DNA from: Microbacterium sp.
Lineage (GTDB): Bacteria; Actinomycetota; Actinomycetes; Actinomycetales; Microbacteriaceae
Direction: 5' to 3'
DNA length: 39,298 bases
NCBI GenBank assembly: GCA_029239635.1
Contig: JARBUN010000006.1
Location: 1 to 39,298, forward strand
Below the pieces are notes generated by a model. The model made no database searches. It worked only from the letters and a program-made list of their open reading frames with translations, and was not told the origin of the DNA. Position 1 is the stretch's first letter; each line of letters opens with the position of its first letter. Shown here piece after piece: positions 30,941 through 38,757 of this stretch. Position numbers and translations under genes: made by a program.

Positions 30941-32682
30941 CGAGCGCCCCCGGGAAGATCGCGCAGCCGGGCGACCGACGTGAGCTCCGGGTGCCGCCGC
31001 AGCCCCGCGAACGCTTCGCGGAGCGGCGGCGTCCGCAGCCCCGCCCGCGCGATGAGGGCGTCGTCGGAGAACACCTCCGCGACGGGGCCGTCGGCGGCGA
31101 GGCGTCCCCCGTCGACGACGACGAGGCGGTCGGCGTGCTCGGCGACCACCTGCATGTCGTGCGTGACGACGACGATCGTCGTGCCGTTCTCGCGCAGGTC
31201 GTCGAGCAGCGTGAGCAGCTCGTCGGCGCGGGCGCGGTCCTGACCGAACGTCGGCTCGTCGAGCACGAGCAGCCGCGCGCCCCCGACGAGCGCGGTCCCG
31301 ACCGAGAGCCGCCGCTTCTGGCCGCCGGAGAGCAGGAACGGATGGATGTCGGCCTTGTCGGCGAGGCCGAAGCGCGCGAGCAGCTCGTCGGTGCGCCGCC
31401 GCACCTCGGCGTCGCCGAGACGCTGGGCGCGCAGCCCGTGTGCGATCTCATCGAACACGGTCGTCGCGATGAACTGATGCTCGGGGTTCTGGAACACGAA
31501 CCCGACGTGCCGCGACAGCGTGCGGGTGCCGGTGCGGCGCACGTCGAGACCGTCGATGCGCACGGCCCCGCGCGGGGGACGCAGCACCCCCGCGATCGCC
31601 TGGACCAGCGTCGTCTTGCCGGCGCCGTTCGCCCCGACCACCGCGACGAACTCGCCCGCGGCGACCTCGAGATCGACCCCGTGCAGGATCGGCGTGCGCC
31701 CGCGCGAGAGTCGCAACCCCTCGACCCTGACGAGAACGTCACCGCGGTCGTGCCCGCGCGGACGGGGAGCGGATGCCACGCCCCGGGCGGGCATGTCCTC
31801 GAGCGCTTCCCGCAGCTCGGCGGGGGTGAGCGGCAGACGCCCGAACGGGTAGCCGGCGTCCCGCAGGCGCAGCGCCGCGAGCGTCGCCGTCGGCAACCAG
31901 ACGCCGAGCGCGTGGAGGTCGGTGGCGCGAGCGCGCAGCACCTGATCGACCGGACCGTCGGCGACGAGGCATCCGTCGCCGTCCAGGACGATGACGCGTT
32001 CGACGAGTCCGATCGCCGCGTCGAGGTTGTGCTCCACGAGGATCAGGGAGCGGTCGCCCTCGGCGACGACGTCGCGCAGCGCCGCGTACACGTCGTCGAC
32101 GCCGCGGGGATCGAGGTTGGCGGTGGGCTCGTCGAGGACGAGCACCGGCGAGCCCACCGCGAGCGCGCACGCGATGGCGAGGCGCTGGCGCCCGCCTCCG
32201 GAGAGGACGTCGGGGGAGTCGTGGCGCCGCTCCCAGAGCCCCATGCGGCGCATTGCCGCCTCGGCGCGGGCGAGGACGACGTCGACCGGCAGCCGGAGGT
32301 TCTCGGGGCCGAACGCGACCTCGTCGAGCAGCGTTCCGGTGACCAGCTGGGAATCGGGATCCTGGAACACCATGCCCACCGTGGTCGCGAGCTGGGCGGT
32401 CGTCGTGGTCGCGGCATCCTGTCCCGCGACCCGCACCGCGCCCTCGACCGTGGCGGGCACGGAATGCGGGATCAGGCCGTTCATCGCGAGCGCGAGCGTC
32501 GACTTGCCGGAACCGCTGGGGCCGAGCACCAGGACGACCTCGCCGGGACCGACGTCGAAGCTCACGGCGGACGGCGTCGCCACGAGCGCGTCGAGGTGCG
32601 TGATGGCCACGTCGCGCAGGCTCAGCAGAGCGTGGGCGTCCGCCGCGGCGGGGGCGGCGGCGGGGTGGGGGCGAGTGGTCAC
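30937..32682 (-). CDS. ykoD: ECF transporter duplicated ATPase (YkoD-like)
   Basis: A 581-residue fusion of two ABC ATPase domains. Domain 1: LVLGPSGSGKSTLALAMNGL (Walker A), DVLSGGGRQRLAIACAL (signature), VLVLDEPTANLD (Walker B). Domain 2: VAVVGANGAGKTTLVQAIAG, LLSGGQKRRLSVGTALVGG, LLVLDEPTFGQD. Both sites keep catalytic Glu and Gln/His-loop residues, so both halves should hydrolyse ATP. The GTG start has GAGGAC upstream. The gene lies between the S component (63-bp gap) and the T component (ATGA overlap). It powers vitamin or precursor uptake. Confidence 0.92.
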   Translation of the reverse strand: MTTRPHPAAAPAAADAHALLSLRDVAITHLDALVATPSAVSFDVGPGEVVLVLGPSGSGKSTLALAMNGLIPHSVPATVEGAVRVAGQDAATTTTAQLATTVGMVFQDPDSQLVTGTLLDEVAFGPENLRLPVDVVLARAEAAMRRMGLWERRHDSPDVLSGGGRQRLAIACALAVGSPVLVLDEPTANLDPRGVDDVYAALRDVVAEGDRSLILVEHNLDAAIGLVERVIVLDGDGCLVADGPVDQVLRARATDLHALGVWLPTATLAALRLRDAGYPFGRLPLTPAELREALEDMPARGVASAPRPRGHDRGDVLVRVEGLRLSRGRTPILHGVDLEVAAGEFVAVVGANGAGKTTLVQAIAGVLRPPRGAVRIDGLDVRRTGTRTLSRHVGFVFQNPEHQFIATTVFDEIAHGLRAQRLGDAEVRRRTDELLARFGLADKADIHPFLLSGGQKRRLSVGTALVGGARLLVLDEPTFGQDRARADELLTLLDDLRENGTTIVVVTHDMQVVAEHADRLVVVDGGRLAADGPVAEVFSDDALIARAGLRTPPLREAFAGLRRHPELTSVARLRDLPGGAR

Positions 32683-32715
32683 GGGCGAGTCCTCGGGAAC
32701 GCGTACGCCCCCAAC

Positions 32716-32729
32716 TTAGTGCGCCCTAA
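32716..32729. promoter_or_regulatory. Palindrome between the S and ATPase genes
   Basis: TTAGTGCGCCCTAA is a 14-bp palindrome broken at one symmetric pair (TTAG.GCGC.CTAA). It lies in the only gap of the operon. It could be an operator for internal expression; the spacing of TTAG and CTAA is of MarR-like size. Confidence 0.4.
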
Positions 32730-32745
32730 CTCGGGATGTCCGCGC

Positions 32746-33303
32746 TCATCTCGGCGTCGAGAGACCCCGGGCGACGCCGGCGCCGCGCAGGCCCGAGCCG
32801 ATGCCGAGCCCGACAGCGGTCCACGCGAGCGGGCCCAGGATGCTGATCGTCACCGCCGCGACGCGCGAGATCGGGGCGAGGCTCGCGATGTCGCCCGCGA
32901 ACCACACGGGTACGGCGATGACGACGCCGACGATGACCGCGGAGATGAAGAAGCGGGCGGGAGCCCACGAGCGGTAGCGGGTGAGGGCCGCGACCCCCTC
33001 CTGGATGCCGCCGATGAGGATCGCCGTCCCGAGGAAGCGGAAGGTCCACTGCGGCGCCATGGCGCTCGCGACGAGGGCGGCGAGCACGTGCGTCACGAGC
33101 GCGACCCAGGGCCTGCGGATCACCTGCTGCGCGATGATCCCGGGCAGCACGTGCGAGCCGAGCACCAGACCGTACGCCCACGGCGCACCGGCGAGCACCG
33201 CGAGGGTGAGCCACCCGGCGGCCCCACCGAGGATCCCGGTCCCCACGCCGATCGCCGCGCAGACGAGCAGCACGCGAGTGGAAAGGACGGATGCCGTGGC
33301 CAT
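32746..33303 (-). CDS. ykoE: ECF transporter substrate-binding S component (YkoE-like)
   Basis: A 185-residue membrane protein with five or six helices. It shows AAIGVGTGILGGAAGWL, GLVLGSHVLPGIIAQQVIRR, LGTAILIGGIQEGVAALTRY and RYRSWAPARFFISAVIVG, consistent with the YkoE S-component family, which recognises hydroxymethylpyrimidine or thiamine. The ATG at 33303 has GAGG only 2 nt upstream and GATACG 8 nt upstream, so it may be nearly leaderless. It is the first gene of the operon. No TPP riboswitch was found upstream. Substrate assignment rests on the operon layout. Confidence 0.82.
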   Translation of the reverse strand: MATASVLSTRVLLVCAAIGVGTGILGGAAGWLTLAVLAGAPWAYGLVLGSHVLPGIIAQQVIRRPWVALVTHVLAALVASAMAPQWTFRFLGTAILIGGIQEGVAALTRYRSWAPARFFISAVIVGVVIAVPVWFAGDIASLAPISRVAAVTISILGPLAWTAVGLGIGSGLRGAGVARGLSTPR

Positions 33304-33354
33304 GGCCTCAGCGTATCGGGCGTCCTCTCCCGCCCCTCCCGCTTATCTCGCCGG

Positions 33355-33414
33355 TTGAGTGTCCAAGAAACCCGGGAACGAGACGCACAATTTCCGGGTT
33401 TCTTGGACACTCGA
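33355..33414. repeat. 60-nt hairpin repeat, copy 2
   Basis: The same element as at 6831-6890: 21-bp arms, with GAGTGTCCAAGAAACCCGG pairing perfectly with its complement 33394-33412, and an 18-nt loop starting GAACGAGACG. It lies in the 152-bp gap between the pirin gene stop and the ykoE start. No T-run follows on either strand. Confidence 0.8.
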
Positions 33415-33455
33415 CGAGGTCAGTGCCACCCGGGACGGGGTGGAAGGCCGCGGGG

Positions 33456-34478
33456 TCACCGTCGGCGGCGGGGCGTCAGGCGCACGGCGGGGAGCGGCGG
33501 AGCGGGGATGCGCTCCGGGCCGTGGTCGATGACCTCGCCGAAACGGGGAGAGTGCGCCTCCCAGGCCTCGCGGGCCTCGACGATCTCGTCGTGCGTGCGG
33601 CCCACGAAGTTCCACCACATGACGATGTCGGCCTCGAAGGGCTCCCCGCCGAGGAGGAAGACGCGAGCGCCCTCGCGGCTGACGAGGTCGACGTGATCGC
33701 GGCCTTTGCCGAGGTACAGCAGGCGGCTCCCGTCCACCGAGACGGAGCCGTCCCCGGCGTCGGCGAGGGGCTCGGAGCGTCGCGCAGCGTCGGCATCGAC
33801 GGCATCCATTCCCGTCTCGACATCGATGGTTCCGGTCATGCCGTGGAGCGCATGCTCCCATTCGGGCCGGAGCGGGAGTCGGACCCGCACCCCTGCGGGG
33901 AGTCGGATCTCGGCCCCGACGATCGGGGTGTGCACCGTCGCGGGGGAGCTGACATCACCGAGCTCGCCCATGACGACGACGGCGTCGGCGCCCTCGCCGA
34001 GGTCGAGGACGGGGAGGTCCTCGTGGCGCTCGAACGCCGGTCCGCCGTGGCGGCGGGCCTCGGGCAGCGCAACCCACAGCTGCAGGGCGTCGAGCGCGAC
34101 GGGCCCCTCGCCGAGCGAGTACTCCGAGTGCGCGATGCCCTCGCCGCTGGTCATGAGGTTGAGCGCGCCCGGACGCACGACGACATCGCTGCCCACGGCA
34201 TCCCGATGGCGCACCTCGCCGATGATCGGCCACGTCACCGTCTGCAGCCCGATGTGCGGGTGCGGTTCGACGCGCATGGTGGTCTCCTGCGGGCCGAACC
34301 GGTCGAGGAAGCACCACGCGCCGACCATCGGCAGCGCCCGGTGGGGGAGCGTGCGGTGCACCTCCATCGCGCGGACGCCGCCCAGAGGAACCTCGCGCGC
34401 CTCGACCACGAGGGCGCGCGGCCCGTCGCACTCGACGGGGCCTTCGGATGCCTCCGGAGCGACGTCGAGGCGGGTCAT
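33456..34478 (-). CDS. Pirin family protein (cupin)
   Basis: A 340-residue bicupin. The N-terminal cupin contains GAWCFLDRFGPQ, VEPHPHIGLQTVTWPIIGEV and LNLMTSGEGIAHSE, which supply the His/His/His/Glu metal ligands of pirins. The C-terminal cupin has FLLGGEPFEADIVMWWNFVG then RTHDEIVEAREAW, a pirin hallmark. Known pirins bind iron; some degrade quercetin, others bind regulators. The ATG overlaps the GNAT stop by ATGA, so the two form an operon. The open frame upstream of 34478 is not used. Confidence 0.92.
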   Translation of the reverse strand: MTRLDVAPEASEGPVECDGPRALVVEAREVPLGGVRAMEVHRTLPHRALPMVGAWCFLDRFGPQETTMRVEPHPHIGLQTVTWPIIGEVRHRDAVGSDVVVRPGALNLMTSGEGIAHSEYSLGEGPVALDALQLWVALPEARRHGGPAFERHEDLPVLDLGEGADAVVVMGELGDVSSPATVHTPIVGAEIRLPAGVRVRLPLRPEWEHALHGMTGTIDVETGMDAVDADAARRSEPLADAGDGSVSVDGSRLLYLGKGRDHVDLVSREGARVFLLGGEPFEADIVMWWNFVGRTHDEIVEAREAWEAHSPRFGEVIDHGPERIPAPPLPAVRLTPRRRR

Positions 34479-34813
34479 GCCGGTTCGCTGGGGTCGGCCG
34501 AGTCGGCCGCGTCGCTGTCGTCCGGCCACTCGATGACCAGGCCGGGAACGTCGTGCTCACGCAGGTAGTGGGCGACGAACGGGCAGGTGGGGATGATGCT
34601 GTCGCCACGGCGAGCGAGGTCGGCGAGGGCGTCGCTCGCGAGCGCGGAGCCGAGGCCGCGGCCCTTGAAAGCGGGATCGACCTCGGTGTGCGGGAGGACG
34701 ACGCGGCCCTCACCGGCCGGGCGGAACTCGAGGAACCCGCCCAGCTCCTCGCCCACGTGGATCTCGTAGCGGCGGGCTTCGTCGTTGCGGGTCACGGTCA
34801 GTGCGTCGGTCAT
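34475..34813 (-). CDS. GNAT-like N-acetyltransferase (YidJ/YjdJ type)
   Basis: A 112-residue minimal GNAT. It shows ARRYEIHVGEELGGFLEFRP, VVLPHTEVDPAFKGRGLGSA (acetyl-CoA pyrophosphate loop GRGLGSA), LASDALADLARRGDSIIPTC and PFVAHYLREH, the typical end of this short subfamily. The acceptor substrate is unknown. The ATG has AGGAGG 5 nt upstream. It is the first gene of an operon with pirin. Confidence 0.9.
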   Translation of the reverse strand: MTDALTVTRNDEARRYEIHVGEELGGFLEFRPAGEGRVVLPHTEVDPAFKGRGLGSALASDALADLARRGDSIIPTCPFVAHYLREHDVPGLVIEWPDDSDAADSADPSEPA

Positions 34814-35065
34814 GGCGCCTCCTGTCGTCGGTCTCTCCAGCAACGTACGGGGCGATCGCGGTGTTCCGCACCCCCTCGACAAACGTCGAGGCCCGCCCCG
34901 GTCCCGTCGACCGGCTCAGGGACCGGGGGTGGGGTCGGCGGACCCGACCGCGCCGCTCACCGCACCGTTCACGCCGCTCACCGCACGAACGAGGGATGCC
35001 GCGGCGTCGGGCCCGTGGCATCCGGTTCACTGTCCGAGTCCGCAACGCCGCGAGCAGGAGACACC
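34814..35065. other. Divergent region between the GNAT and cstA genes
   Basis: 252 bp. It contains a 7-bp hairpin CCTCGAC-AAAC-GTCGAGG (34874-34891), GGTCCC/GGGACC arms near 34900-34925, and the 15-bp direct repeat described separately. No clear -35/-10 pair was found for cstA. Confidence 0.5.
34951..34986 (+). promoter_or_regulatory. Direct repeats with 21-bp period upstream of cstA
   Basis: CGCCGCTCACCGCAC occurs at 34951-34965 and again, identical, at 34972-34986. Two repeats on one face of the helix two turns apart is the binding layout of LytTR-type response regulators. A LytTR regulator is encoded 3.8 kb downstream. R2 ends 79 bp before the cstA ATG. Confidence 0.6.
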
Positions 35066-37330
35066 ATGAGCGCTTCCGTCGACGATGACGTCGTCACCGA
35101 CCCGAACCTTCCCCCGGTCGCCGTCCCTCCCGATCGGCTCCGCAGCAGATGGACGCCGGCGAAGATCGCCCTGTGGATCGGGATCGCCCTTCTGGGCGGC
35201 CTGGCCTGGACGATGCTCGCGATCGTGCGCGGAGAGACGGTCAACGCGATCTGGTTCGTGTTCGCGGCGGTGTGCACCTACCTGATCGGCTATCGCTTCT
35301 ACTCGAAGGTCATCGAGCGCTACATCACGCGTCCCGACGACCGTCGCGCGACGCCCGCCGAGCGCAAGGCGGACGGCAAGGACTACGTTCCCACCGATCG
35401 CCGCGTGCTCTACGGCCATCACTTCGCCGCCATCGCCGGCGCGGGTCCCCTCGTCGGTCCCGTGCTCGCCGCACAGATGGGCTACCTCCCCGGCACGATC
35501 TGGATCATCGTCGGCGTCATCCTCGCCGGCGCCGTGCAGGACTACCTCGTGCTGTTCTTCTCCATGCGCCGCGGGGGCCGGACGATCGGCCAGATGGCGC
35601 GCGACGAGCTCGGCAGGATCGGCGGCACCGCCGCCATCCTCGCGAGCCTGCTCATCATGCTGATCATCGTGGCGATCCTCGCGCTCGTCGTCGTGAACGC
35701 CCTCGGCGAGAGCCCGTGGGGTGTGTTCAGCGTCTCGATGACCATCCCGATCGCCCTCTTCATGGGCCTCTACCTGCGCTACATCCGCCCGGGTCGGATC
35801 ACCGAGATCTCGATCATCGGCTTCGTCCTGCTCATCGCCGCGATCGTTGCGGGCGGCTGGGTCGCCTCGACCGAGTGGGGCTACACGGCCTTCCACCTCG
35901 ACCGCTCCGTCATCGCGTGGGGCATCATCATCTACGGCTTCGTCGCCGCGGTCCTCCCGGTGTGGCTGCTCCTCGCCCCGCGCGACTACCTGTCGACGTT
36001 CATGAAGGTCGGCGTCATCGTGATGCTCGCCGGTGCCATCGTGCTCGTGCGGCCCGAGATCTCGGTGCCCGCGTTCAGCGAGTTCGCGGGCGGGCAGACG
36101 GGTCCGGTGTTCAGCGGCCCGATCTTCCCGTTCCTCTTCGTGACGATCGCGTGCGGAGCGCTCAGCGGGTTCCACGCCCTCATCGCCTCGGGCACGACGC
36201 CGAAGCTCGTCGAGAAGGAGCGGCAGACCCGCTTCATCGGGTACGGCGGCATGCTCATGGAGTCCTTCGTCGCGATCATGGCGCTCGTCGCCGCCCTGTC
36301 GATCGACCGCGGCATCTACTTCGCGATGAACGCCTCGCCCGCCGCCACCCTCGGCACGGTCGAGGGAGCGGTCGCGTTCGTCAACGGTCTCGGTCTCGCC
36401 GGGGTGAACCTCACCCCCGACATGCTGACGACCACCGCCGCGGCCGTCGGCGAGACCTCGATCGTCTCCCGCACCGGTGGGGCTCCGACGCTCGCCCTCG
36501 GCCTCGCGCACATCATGCAGCAGGCTCTGGGTGGCCAGGCGATGATGGCGTTCTGGTACCACTTCGCGATCATGTTCGAGGCCCTGTTCATCCTGACGGC
36601 GGTGGATGCCGGAACCCGGGTGGCCCGCTTCATGCTCCAGGACTCGATCGGCACCGTCATCCCGAAGTTCAAGGACCTCTCGTGGCGCCCCGGCGTCTGG
36701 ATCTGCACGGCGATCATGGTGGCCGGATGGGGCTCGATCCTGATCCTCGGCGTCACCGACCCGCTCGGTGGGATCAACACCTTCTTCCCGCTGTTCGGCA
36801 TCGCCAACCAGCTGCTCGCCGCGATCGCGCTCGCCGTGGTGCTCGCGATCGTCGCGAAGCGCGGCCGCTCCTCCTTCCGTTGGCTGTGGATCGTCGCTCT
36901 GCCCCTGGCCTTCGCCGCGGTCGTGACGATCACGGCATCCATGTACAAGATCTTCTCGCCGGTTCCGGCGGTCGGATACTGGGCGAACCACATCGCGTTC
37001 CGCGACGCGCTCGCCGCGGGCAAGACCGAGTTCGGCACGGCGAAGACCGTCGCGGCGATGGAGGCCGTGGTCCGCAACACGTTCGTCCAGGGCGTGCTGT
37101 CGGTGATCTTCGTGACACTGGCGATCGTCGTCATCGTCATGGCCGTGATCGTGACCGTGAAGGCCCTGCGAAACGGCGGCGGTGCCGACCTCGAGGACGC
37201 TCCCGTGGCATCCCGTCGCTTCGCCCCCGCCGGCTTCCTCGCCACCAAGGCCGAGCGCGAGATCGAGGAGGAGTGGGAGGCTCTGCCCGCCGACCACCCC
37301 GATCGCCCGACCGCGTCGGCGCACCACTGA
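35066..37330 (+). CDS. cstA: CstA/BtsT-family peptide or pyruvate transporter
   Basis: A 754-residue carbon-starvation family transporter with about 16-18 membrane helices. Family marks: DRRVLYGHHFAAIAGAGPLV then GPVLAAQMGYLPG, GAVQDYLVLFFSMRRGGRTI, FPFLFVTIACGALSGFHALI, SGTTPKLVEKE, and LFGIANQLLAAIALAV. E. coli homologues take up pyruvate (BtsT) or peptides/pyruvate (CstA). The ATG has AGGAG 6 nt upstream. Followed by ybdD (7-bp gap) and a LytS/LytTR pair, it matches the btsT-yjiX / BtsSR arrangement, so pyruvate is the best guess. Confidence 0.93.
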   Translation: MSASVDDDVVTDPNLPPVAVPPDRLRSRWTPAKIALWIGIALLGGLAWTMLAIVRGETVNAIWFVFAAVCTYLIGYRFYSKVIERYITRPDDRRATPAERKADGKDYVPTDRRVLYGHHFAAIAGAGPLVGPVLAAQMGYLPGTIWIIVGVILAGAVQDYLVLFFSMRRGGRTIGQMARDELGRIGGTAAILASLLIMLIIVAILALVVVNALGESPWGVFSVSMTIPIALFMGLYLRYIRPGRITEISIIGFVLLIAAIVAGGWVASTEWGYTAFHLDRSVIAWGIIIYGFVAAVLPVWLLLAPRDYLSTFMKVGVIVMLAGAIVLVRPEISVPAFSEFAGGQTGPVFSGPIFPFLFVTIACGALSGFHALIASGTTPKLVEKERQTRFIGYGGMLMESFVAIMALVAALSIDRGIYFAMNASPAATLGTVEGAVAFVNGLGLAGVNLTPDMLTTTAAAVGETSIVSRTGGAPTLALGLAHIMQQALGGQAMMAFWYHFAIMFEALFILTAVDAGTRVARFMLQDSIGTVIPKFKDLSWRPGVWICTAIMVAGWGSILILGVTDPLGGINTFFPLFGIANQLLAAIALAVVLAIVAKRGRSSFRWLWIVALPLAFAAVVTITASMYKIFSPVPAVGYWANHIAFRDALAAGKTEFGTAKTVAAMEAVVRNTFVQGVLSVIFVTLAIVVIVMAVIVTVKALRNGGGADLEDAPVASRRFAPAGFLATKAEREIEEEWEALPADHPDRPTASAHH

Positions 37331-37337
37331 GGCCGTC

Positions 37338-37571
37338 ATGAGCGATTCGGTGCACCCGCGACCCCTCCTCTCCCGCCTGAGGGAGAGGCTGGTGCGGGCG
37401 GGACGGGGCCTCCGGTGGTACGTGACGACGCTGATGGGCGACCGCGCCTACGACGTGTACGTCGCGCACCACCGGGTGCACCACCCGGGTGAGGTCCCGC
37501 TCACGGAGCGGCAGTTCTGGCGGCAGCGGGCGGCGGACCAGGACGCCCATCCCGGTGCCCGCTGCTGCTGA
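37338..37571 (+). CDS. ybdD: YbdD/YjiX family protein, CstA partner
   Basis: A 77-residue protein: GLRWYVTTLMGDRAYDVYVA, HHRVHHPGEVPLTERQFWRQ and the C-terminal GARCC are diagnostic of YbdD/YjiX (DUF466), found downstream of cstA and btsT in many bacteria. The chain is basic and soluble. The family is thought to aid the CstA-type transporter, but its mechanism is not known. It lies 7 bp after cstA and is presumably co-transcribed; the kinase gene follows by 13 bp. Confidence 0.9.
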   Translation: MSDSVHPRPLLSRLRERLVRAGRGLRWYVTTLMGDRAYDVYVAHHRVHHPGEVPLTERQFWRQRAADQDAHPGARCC

Positions 37572-37572
37572 C

Positions 37573-37578
37573 TAGGCT
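37573..37578 (+). promoter_or_regulatory. -10 box of the sensor kinase gene
   Basis: TAGGCT ends 6 nt before the ATG at 37585, suggesting a leaderless mRNA separate from the cstA transcript. It overlaps the last codons of ybdD. No -35 is evident. Confidence 0.4.
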
Positions 37579-37584
37579 GCGAGC

Positions 37585-38757
37585 ATGCTCGACGCACCGC
37601 TGCTCGCCGGGGCTGCGGGGGTCGTCGTCGGTGCGGCGCTGACCCTCGCCCTGGTCTTCGCGCGCCGCTTCGCCCTCGCGCCGCGCGACCTGGGGAGCGA
37701 CGCCGAGCGGGCGACGCATCGGACCCTGCACCTCGCCGCCGCGGCGGCATCCGCCCTCCGTGGGGGACGGGATGAACCGGATGCCACCCGCGCGGCCAAG
37801 CATCTGCGCACGCTCCTCGCGGCCGACGCGGTGGCGATCGTGGATGCCGCCGAGGATCGCGTGGCGCTGGACGGCGCGGAGGCGCTGACCGCCTCGGCTC
37901 GCCGGATCGCGGCGCGCGTGCGCGAGACCGGTCGCCGACAGGTCTTCACCGAGAGCGAGGGTGACGCCGTGGGGGCACCGATCATCGTCGACGGGCGCGT
38001 GTGGGGAGCGGTGATCGCTTTCGCATCCCCGGTGCGTGGTCCGCTCGTCCGGGCGACGGGCGACGTCGCGGAGTGGTGCGCGGCGCAGCTCGAGCTCGCC
38101 GGTCTCGACGCCTCGCGCGCCGCGCTCGCCGAGGCGGAACTGCGTGCTCTGCGGGCGCAGATCAGCCCGCATTTCATCTACAACGCCCTCACCGCGATCG
38201 CCTCGTTCATCTCGACGGACCCGCCGCGCGCCCGCGATCTCGTCCTCGAGTTCGCCGACTTCACGCGGTACTCGTTCCGTCGGCAGGGGGAGTTCACCAC
38301 CCTGGCCGAGGAGCTCCGCAGCATCCACTCGTACCTCGAGCTCGAACGCGCCCGGTTCGGCGACCGTCTGTCGGTGCGTCTGCGGATCGCGCCGGAGACC
38401 CTCGCGACGGTCATCCCGTTCCTGTCGGTGCAGCCGCTCGTCGAGAACGCCGTGCGCCACGGGCTCGAGCCGGGGGAGCGCGGCGGGGTGATCACCGTGA
38501 CCTCGATCGACGACGGCACGCACACCGAGGTCGTGGTCGACGACGACGGCGTCGGCATGGACCCCGACGAGCTCGCGGCGCTTCTCGACCTCGACGCCGC
38601 GTCCACGCATGTGGGGCTCCGCAACGTCGACGCGCGCCTGCGCCAGCTGTACGGCCCGGCCGGGGGCCTGGTGGTGGAGACGAACGTCGGTTCGGGCACG
38701 GCGGTGCGCCTGCGCGTGCCCAAGTCCCAGCCCCAGCACGAGACGGCGCCGGCGTGA
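37585..38757 (+). CDS. LytS/YpdA-type sensor histidine kinase
   Basis: A 390-residue sensor. One N-terminal membrane helix (AGAAGVVVGAALTLALVFA), then a GAF-like domain (about 50-170: LLAADAVAIVDAAEDRVAL, GAPIIVDGRVWGAVIAF), the HisKA_5-type phosphoacceptor region LRAQISPHFIYNALTAIASF (His196) and a GHKL ATPase with VQPLVENAVRHGLEP, DDGVGM and GLRNVDARLRQLYG. LytS and BtsS have a multi-helix 5TM receptor; here that is replaced by a single helix and GAF, so signal input must differ. The GTG of the regulator overlaps the stop by GTGA. Confidence 0.92.
   Translation: MLDAPLLAGAAGVVVGAALTLALVFARRFALAPRDLGSDAERATHRTLHLAAAAASALRGGRDEPDATRAAKHLRTLLAADAVAIVDAAEDRVALDGAEALTASARRIAARVRETGRRQVFTESEGDAVGAPIIVDGRVWGAVIAFASPVRGPLVRATGDVAEWCAAQLELAGLDASRAALAEAELRALRAQISPHFIYNALTAIASFISTDPPRARDLVLEFADFTRYSFRRQGEFTTLAEELRSIHSYLELERARFGDRLSVRLRIAPETLATVIPFLSVQPLVENAVRHGLEPGERGGVITVTSIDDGTHTEVVVDDDGVGMDPDELAALLDLDAASTHVGLRNVDARLRQLYGPAGGLVVETNVGSGTAVRLRVPKSQPQHETAPA

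Noticed and set aside
35027..37339. A 770-codon minus-strand frame opposite cstA
   Set aside because: It has extreme Arg/Asp/Glu/His composition and lies wholly antisense to a conserved transporter.
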